Positions 9,309 to 18,011 of a stretch of 64,000 bases of DNA are shown one piece after another (positions within the stretch are counted from its first letter, which is position 1; each line of letters opens with the position of its first letter). This stretch comes from Sphaerisporangium krabiense (GTDB taxonomy: Bacteria > Actinomycetota > Actinomycetes > Streptosporangiales > Streptosporangiaceae). The notes beneath the pieces were generated by a model that ran no database searches, was not told where the DNA came from, and saw only the letters and a list, made by a program, of their open reading frames with translations. The stretch lies in the NCBI RefSeq assembly GCF_014200435.1, contig NZ_JACHBR010000002.1:858501-922500 (forward strand). Reading direction: 5' to 3'. The position numbers and the translations under genes were made by a program.

Positions 9309-10285
9309 GAGTACCTCACCCGGGGGTCGATCAGGACGTAGAGGAGGTCCACGACGAGGTTGGCGAACACGATGAAGAACGCCGCCAGCAGCGTCGTGCC
9401 GAGGATCACCGGCTGGTCGGACTTGACGATGCCGTCGTAGGCGAGCCGCCCGATGCCCGGCAGGCCGAACACGGTCTCGGTGATCATGGCCCCGGCGAGC
9501 AGCCCGCCCAGGTCCATGCCGAAGATCGTCACGATCGGGGTCATCGCCGCGCGCATGCCGTGCTTGACGACGACGGTCCGCTCGGGCAGGCCCTTGGCGC
9601 GGGCGGTGCGGATGTACGGCTCGGCCAGCGTCTCGATCATCTGCGCGCGGCTGAGCCTGGCGTACAGCGCCGCGTACAGGGCGGCGAGCGTCACCCACGG
9701 CAGCACGAGGTTGCTCGCCCACGCCGCCAGGTCCTCCCCGGGCGGGACGTAGGCGGGATAAGGCAGGATCCCGGTCACCCGGACGGCGACGAGCAGCAGG
9801 AGCATCGCCACGAAGTACACCGGCAGCGATGCCGAGGTGAGCGTGGCGACCATCAGGGAGCGGTCCAGCCGGGTACCCTGCCGCAGCGCCGACAGCACCC
9901 CGATGGCCAGGCCGGTGACCAGCCAGAGCAGGGCCGCGCCGATCGCGAGCGAGACGCTGGCGCCGAGCCGGTCGACCAGCAGGTCCCAGACCGGCAGCGA
10001 GTTCTGGTAGGAGAAGCCGAAGCACGGGAACCCGCACTCGACGCCGGACCCGAGCGTGCGGCCGGCGAAGACGCCTACCACGTACGCGCCGAACTGCTCG
10101 TGGATCGGCCGGTCCAGCCCCATCTGGGCGCGGACGTCGGCGACCCGCTCCGGCGTGCACGTCTTGCCGCACGCCTGCAGCGCCGGGTCGGCGGGGATCA
10201 CGTAGAAGATGAGGAAGGTGACGGCGCAGATCACCAGCAGGATCCCCGCGGCGGCGAGGAGGCGCCGGGCGAGATAGACGATCAC
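9305..10285 (-). CDS. Peptide ABC importer, permease (DppB type)
   Basis: The 326-residue permease has the DppB layout. There is an N-terminal transmembrane helix (LLAAAGILLVICAVTFLIFYVI), a long extracytoplasmic loop, then five further helices with the EAA-type loop (RTARAKGLPERTVVVKHGMRAA). It begins at GTG 10285 after GGAGG. The loop contains Cys pairs (CGKTC, CGFPC) that may form disulfides outside the cell, which is a little unusual. It sits 49 bases after the other permease gene. Substrate class is peptide or nickel-type by family; short peptides are most likely. Confidence 0.92.
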   Translation of the reverse strand: MIVYLARRLLAAAGILLVICAVTFLIFYVIPADPALQACGKTCTPERVADVRAQMGLDRPIHEQFGAYVVGVFAGRTLGSGVECGFPCFGFSYQNSLPVWDLLVDRLGASVSLAIGAALLWLVTGLAIGVLSALRQGTRLDRSLMVATLTSASLPVYFVAMLLLLVAVRVTGILPYPAYVPPGEDLAAWASNLVLPWVTLAALYAALYARLSRAQMIETLAEPYIRTARAKGLPERTVVVKHGMRAAMTPIVTIFGMDLGGLLAGAMITETVFGLPGIGRLAYDGIVKSDQPVILGTTLLAAFFIVFANLVVDLLYVLIDPRVRYS

Positions 10286-10334
10286 CGCGGTCCTCCGTAC
10301 GACATCCCGGCCATCGCGCGGGCCTGGCCGGCGG

Positions 10335-11285
10335 TCATGCCCGGCCGCCCTTCGGGTCGATCGCGTCCCGCAGCGAGTCGCCGAGCAGCGTGAAGGCGAG
10401 CACGGTCAGGAACAGGCAGGCGCCGGGGACGATGAAGTACATCGGGTCGACCTCGTACCACATCATCGACTCCTGGATCATCTGCCCCCAGGAGGCCGTC
10501 GGCGGGCGCACCCCGACGCCGAGGAACGACAGCGCCGCCTCGGTGCCGATGTTGGCGGGGATCGCCAGCGTCGCGTAGACCAGGATCGGCGCGGTGATGT
10601 TCGGCAGCATCTCGCGGAACAGGATCGAGGCGCCCATCGCGCCGCCCACGCGGGCGGCGTCCACGTACTCGCGGTGCCTGACGGCCATGGCCTGGCCGCG
10701 GACGATCCGGCCCACGTACGGCCAGCCGAACCCGCCCATGACGGCGACCAGCAGCAGCACCCGGTCGCCCTCCGGCATGACCGAGATCAGGGCGATCATG
10801 AAGATCAGGGCGGGGAAGGACATGAGCAGGTCCATGAGCCTGCTGACGGCCGCGTCCGCCCAGCCGCCGAGGTATCCGGCGAGCAGGCCGAGCACCGTGC
10901 CGATCAGCACCGAGACGACCGTGGCGAGCACGGAGATGAGCAGCGAGATCCGCGCGCCGTACACGATCCGGCTGAAGACGTCGCGCCCGCTCACCGGCTC
11001 CACGCCGAGCCAGTGCTCGGCGCCGACGCCGCCGAGGGCGCCCTTGGGCACCCCGGCGAGCCTCTGGTCGACGGCGGAGGCGTCGAACTCGTAGGGCGAC
11101 CAGCCGTTCAGCGCGGTGAGCAGCGGCGCCGTGACCGCGACCAGCACGAACACCGCGATGATCACCAAGCCGGTCATGGCCGTGCGGTCACGGCGCACCC
11201 GGTCCCAGACCAGCCGCGAGGGGGAGCGCCCGGCGGCGGCGTGGCCCGGTGGCCGTGCCGCCGCCGGGGCGGTGACCGAGGTCAT
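10335..11285 (-). CDS. Peptide ABC importer, permease (DppC type)
   Basis: This 316-residue permease has a cytoplasmic N-terminus, a first helix (TGLVIIAVFVLVAVTAPLL), the OppC N-terminal domain, and the binding-protein-dependent permease domain with its EAA loop (YVDAARVGGAMGASILFREMLPN, residues near 225-247). The ATG at 11285 overlaps the TGA of the binding-protein gene (ATGA). The order C then B is reversed relative to the common dppBC order, with no expected functional consequence. Confidence 0.92.
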   Translation of the reverse strand: MTSVTAPAAARPPGHAAAGRSPSRLVWDRVRRDRTAMTGLVIIAVFVLVAVTAPLLTALNGWSPYEFDASAVDQRLAGVPKGALGGVGAEHWLGVEPVSGRDVFSRIVYGARISLLISVLATVVSVLIGTVLGLLAGYLGGWADAAVSRLMDLLMSFPALIFMIALISVMPEGDRVLLLVAVMGGFGWPYVGRIVRGQAMAVRHREYVDAARVGGAMGASILFREMLPNITAPILVYATLAIPANIGTEAALSFLGVGVRPPTASWGQMIQESMMWYEVDPMYFIVPGACLFLTVLAFTLLGDSLRDAIDPKGGRA

Positions 11286-12970
11286 CCCTGCTTCACCCCG
11301 AGCGCGGAGAAGTCGAGCTGCCCCGACCAGACGGGGTGGCCGAACGCCCCGGTCACGCCGGTGCCGACGAGCAGCGGCTTCTTGTCCCACAGGGTCGGCA
11401 CGGCGGGGGAGGACCGCATGATCCGCCGGTCCAGCTCCGCCCACGCCGTGGCGGCGGCGCCGGTGTCGGTCATGGCCTGGATCTCGTCGATCCTCGCCTC
11501 GACCGCCTTGTCCTTGAACTGCCAGACGTTGCCGGAGTTGCCCTTCTCGACGATCGTGCGGCCGTCGAAGAGCATCGGCAGGAACGTCGCGCCCGAGGGG
11601 TAGTCGGGGCACCAGCCGTAGGTGAACATCTCGGGGCTCTTGGCGGTGTCGCCGATCGTGTCGTAGTAGACCGACGGGTCGACGGGGTTGAGCGTGACGT
11701 TGATCCCGGCCCGCTTGAGCGAGGACTGCACGGCCTCGCCGAGCGACTTCTCTCCCGTGGAGACGGTCATGGCGACGTCCAGCGTCCTGCCGCCGAGCAG
11801 GGCCTTGGCCTTCTCCACGTCGCCGGTGGGCGGCAGGCCGTAGACGTCCTGCGCCCGGCCGCCGGACAGGGCGGGCGGCAGGTAGGAGGTGGCGATCTCC
11901 GCCATGTCGGGCCCGCCCTGCGCGGTCTGCAGGGCCTGCTTGTCCAGCGCGAAATGGACCGCCTGCCGCATGCGCGGGTCGTCGAATGGCGCCTTGGCCG
12001 TGTTGAAGCCGATCATGTCGGTGCAGCCGGAGATCTCGCCGACCATGCGCGCCTTCACCTCCGGCCGGGGCAGCACCTTGGCGAGGCTGGCGGCGGTCAC
12101 GTCCGAGTAGGTGACGGCCGTGGCGTCCTCGCCCCTGCTGTCGATGAGCCGGTCGTCGATCACGCTCTGCCGCAGGCCCTGCTTCATCACGATCTTGTCC
12201 GGGTAGGCCTTGCGCACCGGGTCGGTGGCCGGGTCCCAGTTGGCGTTGCGGACCAGCACCAGCTCCTTGCCCCGGTCGTAGCTCTGGATCTTGTAAGGGC
12301 CGGAGGAGAACGGCCGGTTGTCGTACTGCTCGCCCGCCTCCTTGGTCTTGGGCACGGGGGCGAACGTGGGGAGGGTGACGGTGTAGGAGAACTCGGCGAC
12401 CGGCCGCTTCAGCCGGAAGACGATCGTCTTCTCGTCGGGGGTCTCGATGGACTTCAGCCGCTCGCCCTTGAGCGGGCCCTTGTAACCCTCGGCGTCCGCC
12501 AGGTAGAGCTGCGCGTAGTTGGGGCCGCCGGGCAGCTCGGGCGCGAAGGACCGCTCGACGTTGTACTTGACGTCGTCGGCGACGATCGGCGTGCCGTCCT
12601 CGTACTTCAGCCCGCTCTTGAGGGTGAAGGTCCACACCTTGCCGCCCTGGCTCGGCGTGCCGAGGTCGGTGGCGAGGTCGGGGACGATCCGCGTCCCGCC
12701 CGCGCCGGGCTCCGCCTTGAAGGTCGTGAGGGTGCGGTAGAGCAGGCGGATGCCGAAGTCCATGTGCGGCATCGTCCAGTTGCGGGCGGGGTCGAGGTGG
12801 GAGAAGTCCTGGTTGGACAGGATCGTCAGCGTTCCGCCCTTGCCGGCCGCGCCGGTCGCCGCCGTGCCACCGGAGGACGCCGGGGCGCCGCCCCCGCCGC
12901 ACGCGCTCACCGCGATCGCCAAGGCGGCGGCGGACAGCAGGCCGCCGGCGGCCGTGAATTTTCCAGACAT
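11282..12970 (-). CDS. Peptide ABC importer, substrate-binding lipoprotein (SBP_bac_5)
   Basis: This extracellular solute-binding lipoprotein of about 562 residues has a signal peptide ending in a lipobox (AVSAC), so the mature protein should be lipid-anchored through Cys. A GGGGAPASSGG linker follows, then an SBP_bac_5 fold typical of DppA/OppA. Two adjacent ATGs exist (12973 and 12970); GGGAGAG at 12975-12981 favours 12970. It is the first gene of the importer operon and delivers ligand to the two permeases encoded downstream. The family binds di- and oligopeptides, nickel or sugars, so the ligand is not certain. Confidence 0.94.
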   Translation of the reverse strand: MSGKFTAAGGLLSAAALAIAVSACGGGGAPASSGGTAATGAAGKGGTLTILSNQDFSHLDPARNWTMPHMDFGIRLLYRTLTTFKAEPGAGGTRIVPDLATDLGTPSQGGKVWTFTLKSGLKYEDGTPIVADDVKYNVERSFAPELPGGPNYAQLYLADAEGYKGPLKGERLKSIETPDEKTIVFRLKRPVAEFSYTVTLPTFAPVPKTKEAGEQYDNRPFSSGPYKIQSYDRGKELVLVRNANWDPATDPVRKAYPDKIVMKQGLRQSVIDDRLIDSRGEDATAVTYSDVTAASLAKVLPRPEVKARMVGEISGCTDMIGFNTAKAPFDDPRMRQAVHFALDKQALQTAQGGPDMAEIATSYLPPALSGGRAQDVYGLPPTGDVEKAKALLGGRTLDVAMTVSTGEKSLGEAVQSSLKRAGINVTLNPVDPSVYYDTIGDTAKSPEMFTYGWCPDYPSGATFLPMLFDGRTIVEKGNSGNVWQFKDKAVEARIDEIQAMTDTGAAATAWAELDRRIMRSSPAVPTLWDKKPLLVGTGVTGAFGHPVWSGQLDFSALGVKQG

Positions 12971-13013
12971 CATTCTCTCCCGCTTTTTGGGGCCGTGATG
13001 CCATGCAACTTAA

Positions 13014-13035
13014 TTGTGTGCAATATTACCCACAA
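13014..13035. promoter_or_regulatory. Candidate operator/promoter of the importer operon
   Basis: TTGTG (13014-13018) and CACAA (13031-13035) form a small dyad 45-65 bases before the binding-protein start. The minus strand reads TAATAT inside the dyad, which could be a -10 box. It is short and may be fortuitous. Confidence 0.3.
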
Positions 13036-13172
13036 GAGGGTTTTCGCACGTGTTTCCATTCCGAGACTTGATGACGGTTAAAGGGCATGGCGGCGCCCGG
13101 AAAAGGGGAAAAGAATGGCCGGTGTGAATGCCGGTGAATCCATGGCGCGGCGCTTCGCCGGTCAGGGGTGAT

Positions 13173-13209
13173 CGCCGTCCCGGCTTGTCAGGGATGTGCC
13201 GGGACGGCG
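13173..13209 (-). terminator. Terminator after the MalY/PatB gene
   Basis: A perfect 12-bp stem (CGCCGTCCCGGC, 13173-13184, with 13198-13209) encloses a 13-base loop. It lies about 180 bases downstream of the aminotransferase stop and before the importer promoter, so it insulates the two minus-strand units. Confidence 0.6.
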
Positions 13210-13387
13210 TCGGACGGCGCTCGAACCACCCCAAGGCTCGGCGCGCCCCCCGGGCGTCGCGTCACCGGGCGGCCGGCGGGCTCGGCCGGCGGATCACCGG
13301 ATCGGCGAGGCTGAATCACCATTCTGGAGGCGCGGCCCGCCGGTGGCGATAAAAGAAGTCATAAGTTTGGTTTATGCCCGGCGGAGG

Positions 13388-14584
13388 TCAGTGCGAGGCG
13401 GCGGCGCGGGGCCCGCCGGTCAGCGAGGCGGCCATCCGCTCGACCGCCTCGGTCACCCGGTCGCCGGAGGTGGCGAAGTTGAAGCGGGCGAACCCCCGCC
13501 CGGGCGCGCCGAACCTCGGCCCCGGGTACAGCGCGGTCCCGCCCCGCCGCAGGAACCACTCCGCGGGGTCGTCGCCGAGCCCGAGCGCGCGCAGGTCCAG
13601 CCACGCCAGGTAGGTCGCCTGCGGCGGCTGGTAGCCCACCTCCGGCAGCCGCCCGGCCAGCAGGCGGCCGAGCAGCGCCCGGTTGGCGTCCAGCCCGGCC
13701 AGCAGCTCTTCCAGCCAGGGCTCGCCGGAGGTGAACGCCACCTCGGAGGCGATCACGCCGAGCAGCCCCGCGCCCTCGCTGACCTCGGGATGGATGCGGG
13801 CGACGTCCGCGCGGGCCTCCTCGCCGGGGACGGCCAGCGCCGCCTTCAGCCCGGCGAGGTTCCACGCCTTGGACGCCGAGGCCAGCGTGATCGACCGGGC
13901 CGCGGCCGGGGCGTCCAGCCCGGCGAACGGCACGTGGCGGGCGCCGGGGAAGACCAGCGGCGCGTGGATCTCGTCCGTGACCACCCGCACGCCGTACCGG
14001 CCGGCCAGGGCGGCGACCGCCAGCAGGTCCTCCTCGCCGAAGACCACGCCCGTGGGGTTGTGCGGGTTGCAGAGCAGGAACGCCGCGGCCCCCGCGGCGA
14101 AGTCGCGCTCCAGCGCCGCGAGGTCGAGGCGGTGGCCGCCCGGGGTGAGCAGCAGAGGGTTCTCGACCAGCTCGCGCCCGATGCGAGGGATCCAGTAGAA
14201 GTAGGGCGGATAGGCGGGGGTGTTGACCACGACGCGGTCGCCCGGCTCGGTGACCAGGCTCAGCACCTCGACGATGCCCGCCATCACGTCCGGGACCAGG
14301 CGGATGGCCGCCGGGTCGGTCCGCCAGCCGAACCGCCGCGCGGCGAAGGCGGCGAAGGCGTCCGGCAGCCCTCCGGCGACGGCGTACCCGGTGTCGCCCC
14401 GGCCGACGGCCTCGACCAGCGCCGCCGCGATCGGCTCGGCCAGCGGCGTGTCCATCTCCGCCACCCACACCGGGAGCACGTCCTGCGGGTACTCGCGCCA
14501 TTTGGAGCTGTGCCGGGCCCGCAGCTCGCCGAGGTCGAAGGCGTCCAGCGGGCCGCCGGTGCGGCCGTGCGTCGTGCCGGTCAA
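13388..14584 (-). CDS. MalY/PatB-type PLP enzyme (cystathionine beta-lyase-like aminotransferase I/II)
   Basis: The fold-type I PLP enzyme of about 398 residues has a MalY/PatB N-terminus (SSKWREYPQDVLPVWVAEMD), the substrate-side motif CNPHNPTG and the PLP-lysine region SASKAWNLAGLK. Family members cleave C-S bonds of cystathionine or related thioethers, and some also transaminate. I place the start at TTG 14584, just after GGAGGGGG. A GTG at 14620 in the same frame would add 12 residues but has a poorer ribosome binding site. It is divergent from the DUF5335-like gene and appears monocistronic. Confidence 0.88.
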   Translation of the reverse strand: MTGTTHGRTGGPLDAFDLGELRARHSSKWREYPQDVLPVWVAEMDTPLAEPIAAALVEAVGRGDTGYAVAGGLPDAFAAFAARRFGWRTDPAAIRLVPDVMAGIVEVLSLVTEPGDRVVVNTPAYPPYFYWIPRIGRELVENPLLLTPGGHRLDLAALERDFAAGAAAFLLCNPHNPTGVVFGEEDLLAVAALAGRYGVRVVTDEIHAPLVFPGARHVPFAGLDAPAAARSITLASASKAWNLAGLKAALAVPGEEARADVARIHPEVSEGAGLLGVIASEVAFTSGEPWLEELLAGLDANRALLGRLLAGRLPEVGYQPPQATYLAWLDLRALGLGDDPAEWFLRRGGTALYPGPRFGAPGRGFARFNFATSGDRVTEAVERMAASLTGGPRAAASH

Positions 14585-14713
14585 GCTACCCCCTCCAGTG
14601 GCCGGAACCTCCGGCGCCACCGCTTTACCTCGTCAATCACGTCATAGCACATCATTTCCGGCGTAACCGATTTCATCCAACCGAATCCGTCCGGAGCGGG
14701 CCAGGCCGGCCCT

Positions 14714-14741
14714 ACCCGATCGGGTGATGTGGAAGATCACC
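14714..14741. promoter_or_regulatory. Overlapping dyads in the malY-like/DUF5335 divergent promoter
   Basis: ACCCGATCGGGT (14714-14725) is a perfect 12-bp palindrome. GGTGAT (14723-14728) pairs with ATCACC (14736-14741) across 7 bases. The two elements overlap and lie 66-93 bases before the ATG at 14807, in the shared upstream region, as expected for a transcription-factor site. Confidence 0.35.
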
Positions 14742-14806
14742 GGGTGCGCCAGCATGGTCTGGACGGGTACGTGGCCCAGTGCCGTGGCCGGGGAGGGGGC
14801 CTGGAG

Positions 14807-15181
14807 ATGACCGAGCAGCGGCCGGAGCTCGCGCGGGACCGATGGCACGACTTCTTCGACGAGATGACCCGCGACTACGAGGGCGCCGAGGTGACCATCG
14901 AGGAGTTGCGCGCCGACTTCGGCGACCTCCTGCAGGTGGAGAGGATCCCGCTGGCCTACCTGGAGTACGACCCCAAGGGCGACCAGTTCTCGGTCGGCGT
15001 CGGCGGGCGCGACGCGCGCTACCCGGTGATCCTGCGCCACGCGGTCGACCACCCGCGGGCGATCCTCGCCGACATCGTCGGCGAGGGAGGACGGTGGGCG
15101 TTCGACATCGTCGGCGCCGACGGCGGGGAGACGATCGTCACCGTCTACTTCGAGGACGTCCCGGAGGCCGCCACCGCCTGA
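14807..15181 (+). CDS. Small cytosolic protein, DUF5335-like
   Basis: This acidic 124-residue protein has no signal peptide or membrane segment. Its layout (an N-terminal RDRWHDFFDEMTRDYEG helix, a strand rich in charged residues, an IVGADGGETIVTVYF C-terminus) resembles the DUF5335 family, whose function is unknown. The ATG at 14807 follows GGGAGGGGG and GGAG. An upstream in-frame start at 14729 would add 26 Arg/Gly-rich residues and is less likely. The HIT gene follows at about 160 bases. Confidence 0.7.
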   Translation: MTEQRPELARDRWHDFFDEMTRDYEGAEVTIEELRADFGDLLQVERIPLAYLEYDPKGDQFSVGVGGRDARYPVILRHAVDHPRAILADIVGEGGRWAFDIVGADGGETIVTVYFEDVPEAATA

Positions 15182-15343
15182 CCGCACCGCCGCGCGGACG
15201 TGGCACCATGGGCGCGGCGGGGGCCGCGCACGGCCGCCGCGGCGGCGAAAGGCGAGCAGAACGGACGGCCCCATGCGCTTCCCACCCGACCGGCACCGGC
15301 GGGCCCTCCGGCCCGTCCCGCACCGCGCCGTGCGGGCGGACCG

Positions 15344-15886
15344 GTGACGGCCCCGGCCGGGACCGAGCCCGGCTGCCCGTTCTGCGAGATCGCCGCCGGG
15401 CTGCTGCCCGCCCACGTCGTGTACGCCGACGACGTCGTGGCCGCGTTCCTCGACGCCCGCCCGGTGTTCAAGGGGCACGTCCTGGTCGTGCCGAAGACCC
15501 ACGTCGAGACCCTCACCGACCTGCCCGTGGCGGCGGTCGGCCCGTTCTTCGCCCGGGTGCGGGCGCTGGCCGGGGCCGTCGAGGCGGGGCTCGGGGCGGC
15601 GGGCACGTTCGTGGCGATGAACAACCGGGTCAGCCAGAGCGTCCCTCACCTGCACGCCCACGTCGTCCCCCGCAACCGCAAGGACGGCCTGCGCGGCTTC
15701 TTCTGGCCGCGCGTCAAGTACGCCGACGACGCCGAGGCCGCCGCCTTCGCCGCCAAGATAGGCGCGGCGCTCGACCTTCCGGCGGACGTCCCGGCGGACG
15801 TCCCGGCGGACGTCCCGGCGGACGTCCCGGTGGACGTCTCGGTGGACGTCTCGGTGAACAGGGTGGCCGGCGAGGACGTGGAGTAG
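15344..15886 (+). CDS. HIT-family nucleotide hydrolase/transferase with repeat tail
   Basis: This 180-residue protein has a full HIT domain: zinc-type Cys pair CPFC near the N-terminus, GHVLVVPKTHVET in the middle and the catalytic histidine triad HLHAHVVPR. HIT enzymes hydrolyse dinucleoside polyphosphates or AMP-lysine-type adducts. Residues beyond about 146 form a tail of PADV repeats encoded by a 12-bp tandem repeat, which is not part of the fold. The start is taken at GTG 15344, since residues before it are a Pro/Arg-rich translation unlike the family. The next gene starts 11 bases after the stop. Confidence 0.92.
   Translation: MTAPAGTEPGCPFCEIAAGLLPAHVVYADDVVAAFLDARPVFKGHVLVVPKTHVETLTDLPVAAVGPFFARVRALAGAVEAGLGAAGTFVAMNNRVSQSVPHLHAHVVPRNRKDGLRGFFWPRVKYADDAEAAAFAAKIGAALDLPADVPADVPADVPADVPVDVSVDVSVNRVAGEDVE
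15779..15850 (+). repeat. 12-bp tandem repeat in the HIT gene tail
   Basis: Six 12-bp units run head to tail. Units 1-4 are identical (CCGGCGGACGTC), and units 5-6 carry C-to-T changes. They encode PADV x4 then PVDV/SVDV. Copy number is likely to vary between strains by slippage without breaking the frame. Confidence 0.9.
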
Positions 15887-15897
15887 GCTGCGGCCGC

Positions 15898-17112
15898 GTG
15901 GAACCGCTGCTGGCCGTCCCCGTCCTGCTGGTCCTGCTGGGCGTTCCCTCGGTGGTGCTCTGGCGCCTGCTGCGCGGCCGCCGCGACCTCGGCACCGGCC
16001 CCGCCGAGCGCGCCACGTTCGAGACGCTGCACACCGCCTCCCTGGCGGCGCCGCCGCTGCGCGCCGGGCTCACCGCGGCCGGCGCGCTCAAGGCGTCCCG
16101 CTACCTACGCGAACTGCTCGGCTCGCCCGCCCTGGCGGTCACCAGCGGCGAGGAACTGCTCGTGTACGACGGCGCGGGGGACCACCACGCGCGCCAGGCG
16201 TTCGCCCACGCCGCCGAGACCCTGCGCGACGGCCGCATCCAGGTGCTCGGCCCCGAGGCCGTCGCCTGCGACGCGCCCGAATGCCCGATCCGTTACGCCG
16301 TGGTGGTGCCGCTGACCACCGACGAGCGCGTGGTCGGCTCGCTCGCCGCCTACGGCGACCACGCCTCCGCCGGTCTGGTGCGCGCCACCCAGGAGGTCGC
16401 CACCTGGGTGGACTCCCAGCTCGAACTCGCCGAGCTGGACCGCTCGCGCACGCTGCTCATGGAGGCCGAGGTCCGGGCGCTGCGCGCGCAGATCTCCCCG
16501 CACTTCATCTACAACTCGCTGACCACGATCGCCTCGTTCGTCCGCACCGACCCCGAGCGCGCCCGCGAGCTGCTGCTGGACTTCGCCGACTTCACCCGCT
16601 ACTCCTTCCGCCGCCACGGCGAGTTCACGACGCTGGCCGAGGAACTGCGCTCCATCGACCGCTACCTCACGCTGGAGCGCGCCCGCTTCGGCGACCACCT
16701 GCTGGTCACGCTGCGCATCGCGCCGGAGGTCCTGCCGGTGGCCGTCCCGTTCCTGTGCCTGCAGCCGCTGGTCGAGAACGCCGTGCGGCACGGCCTGGAG
16801 GGCAAGCCCGGCGTCGGCCACATCACGATCATCGCCGAGGACGCCGGCGCCGAGTGCATGATCAGCGTGGAGGACGACGGCATCGGCATGGACCCCGAGC
16901 GGCTGCGGCGCATCCTGGCCGGCGCCCCCGACGAGCGCTCCGGCACCAGCGGCGTCGGGCTGGCCAACGTGGACGAGCGGCTACGCCAGGTCTACGGCGA
17001 CGAGTACGGTCTGGTCGTGGAGACCGCGCTCGGCGCGGGCGCCAAGGTCAGCGTGCGGCTCCCCAAGTACCGCCAAGGCGTGTCCGCGCAGGCCGCGGGC
17101 GGGTGGTACTGA
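15898..17112 (+). CDS. LytS/YehU-type sensor histidine kinase
   Basis: The 404-residue kinase has one N-terminal membrane helix (LLAVPVLLVLLGVPSVVLW), a GAF-like sensor domain at about 45-175 containing CDAPECP (Cys 124 and 129), and a His_kinase domain with QISPHFIYNSL (phospho-acceptor His 202). An HATPase follows with ENAVRHG (N box) and GVGLANVDERL (G box). Start is GTG 15898, 11 bases after the HIT stop, so it may be co-transcribed with it. It should phosphorylate the LytTR regulator encoded 119 bases downstream. By analogy with BtsS/YpdA-type kinases and the symporter genes that follow, it probably senses a small carboxylate. Confidence 0.93.
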   Translation: MEPLLAVPVLLVLLGVPSVVLWRLLRGRRDLGTGPAERATFETLHTASLAAPPLRAGLTAAGALKASRYLRELLGSPALAVTSGEELLVYDGAGDHHARQAFAHAAETLRDGRIQVLGPEAVACDAPECPIRYAVVVPLTTDERVVGSLAAYGDHASAGLVRATQEVATWVDSQLELAELDRSRTLLMEAEVRALRAQISPHFIYNSLTTIASFVRTDPERARELLLDFADFTRYSFRRHGEFTTLAEELRSIDRYLTLERARFGDHLLVTLRIAPEVLPVAVPFLCLQPLVENAVRHGLEGKPGVGHITIIAEDAGAECMISVEDDGIGMDPERLRRILAGAPDERSGTSGVGLANVDERLRQVYGDEYGLVVETALGAGAKVSVRLPKYRQGVSAQAAGGWY

Positions 17113-17231
17113 CCACCGTCTCCGTATAGTTATCGAATAGGCGCAGGTCCGCGCGCCGATCGGTTGACTTCCGCTGCCTGATTCATCACGCTCAAGAACA
17201 TTCCTCAGTTTGAACGGCGAATGGAAGTGAC

Positions 17232-18011
17232 GTGACCGCGCTGCGCGTTCTGGCGGTGGACGACGAGCAGCCGGCGCTTGAGGACCTGGCGTATCTGCTG
17301 CGTGCCGATCCGCGAATCGGCGACGTGGCGACCGCGCGGGACGGCGCCTCGGCGCTGAAGATCCTCGACCGCGCCATGGCCGACGGCCGGCCGATCGAGG
17401 CCGTGTTCCTGGACATCCGTATGCGCGGGCTGGACGGCGTCGTGCTCGGCCGGCTGCTCACCCAGTTCGCCCGCCCGCCCCGCGTCGTCTTCGTCACGGC
17501 CTACGAGGACCACGCCGTGGACGCCTTCGAGATCAAGGCGGAGGACTACCTGCTCAAACCCGTGCGCCCCGAACGCCTCGCCGAGGCGATACGCCGGGTC
17601 TGCGCGGCCGTCCCCGACGCCGCGCCCGGCCTCCCGCAGGACGACCCCGCCCGGGCCGTCCCCGACGCCGACACGATCCCCGTCGAGCTGGCCGGCGTCA
17701 CCCGGTTCGTCGCCAGCTCCGACGTCCGCTTCGTCGAGGCCCAGGGCGACTACGCCCGGCTGCACACCCCGACCGGCAGCCACCTGGTGCGCATCCCGCT
17801 CGCCGCCCTGGAGGAACGCTGGGCGGGCGCCGGATTCGTCCGCGTGCACCGCAGCCACCTGGTCGCCGTCAAGCACATCGACGAACTGCACATCGACTCG
17901 GGCCGCTGCACGGTCCGCATCGGCGAGACCGAGATCCCGGTCAGCCGCAGGCACACGCGCGAGCTGCGCGACCTGCTCGTGCGGCGCGCCAGGAAGGGCC
18001 GGCCCGAATGA
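17232..18011 (+). CDS. LytTR-family response regulator
   Basis: The 259-residue regulator has a receiver domain with acidic pocket DDE near residue 11, phospho-acceptor Asp 61 (FLDIRM) and Lys 109. A variable linker leads to a LytTR DNA-binding domain (VRFVEAQGDYARLHT, FVRVHRSHLVAV, EIPVSRRH). GTG 17232 follows GGAAG. It is the partner of the LytS-type kinase upstream. Its stop overlaps the next ATG (ATGA), so it is tightly coupled to the transporter genes it probably controls. The 119-base gap before it contains a TTGACT box at 17164 that could be a separate promoter. Confidence 0.94.
   Translation: MTALRVLAVDDEQPALEDLAYLLRADPRIGDVATARDGASALKILDRAMADGRPIEAVFLDIRMRGLDGVVLGRLLTQFARPPRVVFVTAYEDHAVDAFEIKAEDYLLKPVRPERLAEAIRRVCAAVPDAAPGLPQDDPARAVPDADTIPVELAGVTRFVASSDVRFVEAQGDYARLHTPTGSHLVRIPLAALEERWAGAGFVRVHRSHLVAVKHIDELHIDSGRCTVRIGETEIPVSRRHTRELRDLLVRRARKGRPE

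Larger units (their letters stand above)
12971..13387. other. Intergenic region upstream of the peptide importer operon
   Basis: This gap of about 417 bases lies between two minus-strand genes. It holds the hairpin at 13173-13209, the dyad at 13014-13035 and an AT-rich patch at about 13000-13050 that should contain the importer promoter. No coding frame with protein-like composition was seen. Confidence 0.45.

Noticed and set aside
15779-15850. 12-bp tandem repeat as a CRISPR-like array
   Set aside because: Units are contiguous with no spacers, in frame within the HIT gene. It is a coding microsatellite.
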